DNA of 26,595 nucleotides, from the NCBI GenBank assembly GCA_003857395.1, contig RPRC01000118.1, positions 1 to 26,595 on the forward strand, written 5' to 3'. This DNA is from Geobacter sp. Its GTDB lineage: Bacteria > Desulfobacterota > Desulfuromonadia > Geobacterales > Geobacteraceae. A program made the translations under genes and the position numbers. Under the pieces are notes generated by a model that did not search any database, was not told where the DNA came from, and saw only the letters and a list, made by a program, of their open reading frames with translations. Within the stretch, counting starts at the first letter, position 1; each line of letters opens with the position of its first letter. This document shows positions 24,615 to 26,595 of the stretch, piece after piece.

Positions 24615-26222
24615 CTACTTGGACTCGCGTGCGGTAACCATGTGCAGTGCCTTGCTGAAGGTGGCTTCGGTTGCCGTCTGGATTTCTTCGACGACGTTCG
24701 AGGGAACCGGTGAATCCAGGGAGAGGATTACCATGGCCTCTCCTTCTTTTTCCCTTCTGCCAAGACTCATCGCGGCAATGTTGATCTCGTGCTGCCCCAA
24801 GATCATACCGATCTTGCCGATCATGCCGGGTCGGTCTTCATAGGTAAGCAGCAGCATGTATTCTTCCGGCGTGAAATCTACCTGGTAATCACGCAGTCGG
24901 ACGATACGGGGAGTGCCCTCGAAATGCGTGCCCGAGATGACCCTCTTTTCGTTTGGTCCCTCAATGGTTATGGTCACCATGTTCGAGAAGGATCCTGTCT
25001 CGTTGTGCTTGACTTCTTCAATCGCTATTCCCATGTTTTCGGCAACCAGGTTGGCATTAACCATGTTCACGTCTTGCTCCACCTTGCGGTTGAGCAGTGC
25101 CGCCAGGCCGCAGACGGTTATGGGCGAGGTGCAGTATTCGGCAATGTTTCCTTCGTACGTGAAGGTTACTTTATTCATATTGGTGTCGAGCAGCTGCACG
25201 ACAAAATCCCCCATGATATTTACCAGGCGCAGGAATGGACGCATCTGGTCCATGAGGGTAAGGTCGAATCGGGGGATATTTACGGCATTTTCCAGCGGCT
25301 GCTCATCCAGGTAGCGGATAATCTCGCGAGACACGTCCACTGACACGTTGATCTGTGCTTCGTGGGTGGAGGCACCTAGGTGAGGCATCGAAACGACCCT
25401 TTCGTGGGCGATGATGTTTTTCAGGATTTCCGATTTAGGGGGTTCCTCGGTCCATACGTCGATGGCTGCGCCGCCCAGTTTGCCGCTATTGAGGGCATTC
25501 AACAAAGCTTCGTCGTTTATTATCCCGCCGCGGGCGGTGTTGATGAGGATGACGCCATCCTTCATCTGGCCGATTTCTTTTTCACCGATCATGTCGCGGG
25601 TTTCATCGGTCAGGGGGACATGCAGGGTGATGATGTCCGCTGTTCTGATAATTTCCTCAATGGAAACAAGCCTGATTCCAAGATCTTTGGCCCTTTTCTC
25701 CGATACATAGGGGTCGCTGCCGATCACCTCGCATTCGAAGGCCTGGAGTCTCGTGACGACGCGGCCACCAACCTTGCTCAGTCCTATTACCCCGGCTACT
25801 TTGCCCTTTAGTTCCGAGCCGATCAGTGCGGAACGCTTCCATTCGCCTCTCTTGAGGCTTGCATCGGCTTTGGCGATGTTCCTGCAGAGCGAAAGGAGCA
25901 GCGCCAGGGTATGTTCAGCCACACTGTTGGTGTTGCCGAAGGGCGCGTTGAGGACGATAATGCCCTTTTCGCTCGCGACCTTCACATCGACGCTGTCGAT
26001 GCCGACGCCTGCGCGGGCAACCAGCTTCAGCTTCTTTCCTGCTTCGAGTACATCCCGGTCGACTTTCGTGGCGCTCCGGGTAACAATTGCTTCATAATCG
26101 CCAATGACAGAGATCAGTTCCTCTTTGCTGAGACCAAGACGGACATCCACTTCAATTCGCGGGTCCTTTTCCAGAATCAAGAGTCCCTCATGTGCCAGCT
26201 GTTCGGTTACGATTACTTTCAT
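24615..26222 (-). CDS. serA: D-3-phosphoglycerate dehydrogenase, long form with ACT domain
   Basis: First step of serine synthesis: 3-phosphoglycerate to phosphohydroxypyruvate with NAD. The 535-residue protein has the substrate and NAD domains (1-310) with catalytic Arg231 (INTARGG), Glu260 (DVWTEEPP) and His281 (MPHLGAST). An intervening domain spans about 320-450, and a C-terminal ACT domain carries LLLTYEDRPGMIGKIGMIL. This is the type I long architecture, often serine-regulated. The NAD motif reads GLSKVG (147-152), with Ser149 where the family has Gly. ATG 26222 is chosen because AGGAG ends 5 bases before it; a GTG at 26228 would overlap that site. It has its own promoter upstream and a hairpin downstream. 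Confidence 0.96.
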   Translation of the reverse strand: MKVIVTEQLAHEGLLILEKDPRIEVDVRLGLSKEELISVIGDYEAIVTRSATKVDRDVLEAGKKLKLVARAGVGIDSVDVKVASEKGIIVLNAPFGNTNSVAEHTLALLLSLCRNIAKADASLKRGEWKRSALIGSELKGKVAGVIGLSKVGGRVVTRLQAFECEVIGSDPYVSEKRAKDLGIRLVSIEEIIRTADIITLHVPLTDETRDMIGEKEIGQMKDGVILINTARGGIINDEALLNALNSGKLGGAAIDVWTEEPPKSEILKNIIAHERVVSMPHLGASTHEAQINVSVDVSREIIRYLDEQPLENAVNIPRFDLTLMDQMRPFLRLVNIMGDFVVQLLDTNMNKVTFTYEGNIAEYCTSPITVCGLAALLNRKVEQDVNMVNANLVAENMGIAIEEVKHNETGSFSNMVTITIEGPNEKRVISGTHFEGTPRIVRLRDYQVDFTPEEYMLLLTYEDRPGMIGKIGMILGQHEINIAAMSLGRREKEGEAMVILSLDSPVPSNVVEEIQTATEATFSKALHMVTARESK

Positions 26223-26249
26223 GTCCACTCCTTTTATGGGTAGTGTTCC

Positions 26250-26266
26250 AAAACCGAAGAGGTTTT
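26250..26266 (-). other. Small hairpin in the serA leader
   Basis: On the minus strand AAAACC pairs with GGTTTT around a 5-base loop, between the predicted start site (about 26275) and the serA ribosome site. No T run follows beyond the stem itself. It may influence translation or mRNA stability. Confidence 0.35.
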
Positions 26267-26281
26267 AGTAAAGGTATACAT

Positions 26282-26310
26282 CATAACTTCGTTGCGGTGC
26301 TTTTGCAAGA
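26282..26310 (-). promoter_or_regulatory. Sigma-70 promoter of serA
   Basis: Read on the minus strand: TTGCAA (26310-26305), an exact 17-base spacer and TATGAT (26287-26282). The start would be near 26275, giving a leader of about 50 bases. The rest of the 199-base gap 26223-26421 shows the leader hairpin and nothing else I can name. In particular I see no T-rich hairpin ending the upstream amidase gene. Confidence 0.68.
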
Positions 26311-26421
26311 AAATCAGTGAAAACGGTGTTTTATCGGATGTCTTGTTGTAAACAAAGCACGGATATTACGCTGTTATGGGCTTGGCGCGGCAAGATATGC
26401 ACGACGATGTGGTGCTTCGGA

Positions 26422-26595
26422 TCAGGTGCAAAATCGTTTGAGAAGATCCTGGTAAGAATCGATGCGTCGGTCCCGGAGAAAAGGCCAGATACGCCGGACG
26501 TCTTCGCAGCGTGCCAGGTCGATCTCGACGGTGCACAACTGTTCATCTTCAGTGCTGGCTTGCGCCAGGATTTCTCCCTGGCAACCAGCGGCAAA
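26422..26595 (-). CDS. aguB: N-carbamoylputrescine amidase, carbon-nitrogen hydrolase family (C-terminal part only)
   Basis: Read on the minus strand from the window edge, 57 codons end at TGA 26424-26422. The tail GEILAQAS...CTVEIDLARCEDVRRIWPFLRDRRIDSYQDL matches the end of nitrilase-superfamily N-carbamoylputrescine amidases (xxWPFxRDRRxDxYxxLxKR), which make putrescine from the agmatine-deiminase product. The catalytic Glu-Lys-Cys triad lies outside the window. The reading frame is set by this motif. A longer open frame on the same strand (26331-26594) gives no recognisable protein. Confidence 0.85.
   Translation of the reverse strand, partial: FAAGCQGEILAQASTEDEQLCTVEIDLARCEDVRRIWPFLRDRRIDSYQDLLKRFCT

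Noticed and set aside
26331..26594. An 87-codon minus-strand frame at the right edge
   Set aside because: A different minus-strand frame ending at 26422 encodes the recognisable amidase tail. The longer frame has no family-like sequence.

Overview
The window looks like a chromosomal housekeeping segment of a Gram-negative, delta-proteobacterial type organism, most likely Desulfuromonadia/Geobacterales. This is inferred from three things. The gene order kdsD-kdsC-lptC-lptA-lptB-rpoN-hpf-ptsN-rapZ matches the classic proteobacterial cluster but carries an inserted hprK. The cluster ends in a regulatory PTS (EIIA, HPr, EI). A small exported c-type cytochrome of the P460 type is also present. I see no mobile element, CRISPR array, tRNA or rRNA, and no intergenic stretch longer than about 220 bases.

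Layout, left to right. (1) 1-1876: the end of a periplasmic binding protein, then permease and ATPase genes of a BtuCDF/FecBCD-type metal-chelate or corrinoid importer. (2) 2094-2609: a lone exported monoheme P460-like cytochrome with its own terminator. (3) 2650-7537: kdsB, pyrG, kdsA, kdsD and kdsC, which cover CTP supply and CMP-Kdo synthesis for lipopolysaccharide. (4) 7625-9466: a strong promoter and lptC-lptA-lptB, for LPS export. (5) 9509-16410: rpoN (sigma-54), long hpf, ptsN, hprK, rapZ, a mannose-type EIIA, HPr and enzyme I. The phosphorelay has no sugar permease in the window. (6) 16508-17869: metK with its own promoter and a bidirectional terminator. (7) 17902-19589, minus strand: a histidine kinase and OmpR-type response regulator. 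(8) 19748-22355: a nitronate monooxygenase-like flavoprotein and ahcY, the latter preceded by a good promoter and a long perfect-armed hairpin. (9) 22438-24593: pncB-pncA, for nicotinamide salvage. (10) 24573-26595, minus strand: serA with its own promoter, then the tail of an N-carbamoylputrescine amidase.

How the genes fit together: regions 3-4 make and export Kdo-containing LPS. Region 5 couples nitrogen/carbon signalling (PTS-Ntr, HPr kinase, RapZ) to sigma-54. metK and ahcY are two steps of the S-adenosylmethionine cycle, and each has dyad symmetry at its promoter. pncB/pncA feed the Preiss-Handler NAD pathway.

The observations most worth a second look are the hairpin leader of ahcY, a near-leaderless promoter arrangement at lptC, and an intrinsic terminator squeezed between kdsA and kdsD. 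Residue-level oddities in HprK (Pro where the family has a conserved His) and SerA (Ser in the NAD-binding glycine motif) and a four-cysteine motif in the flavoprotein also stand out. No obviously new multi-gene system was found.
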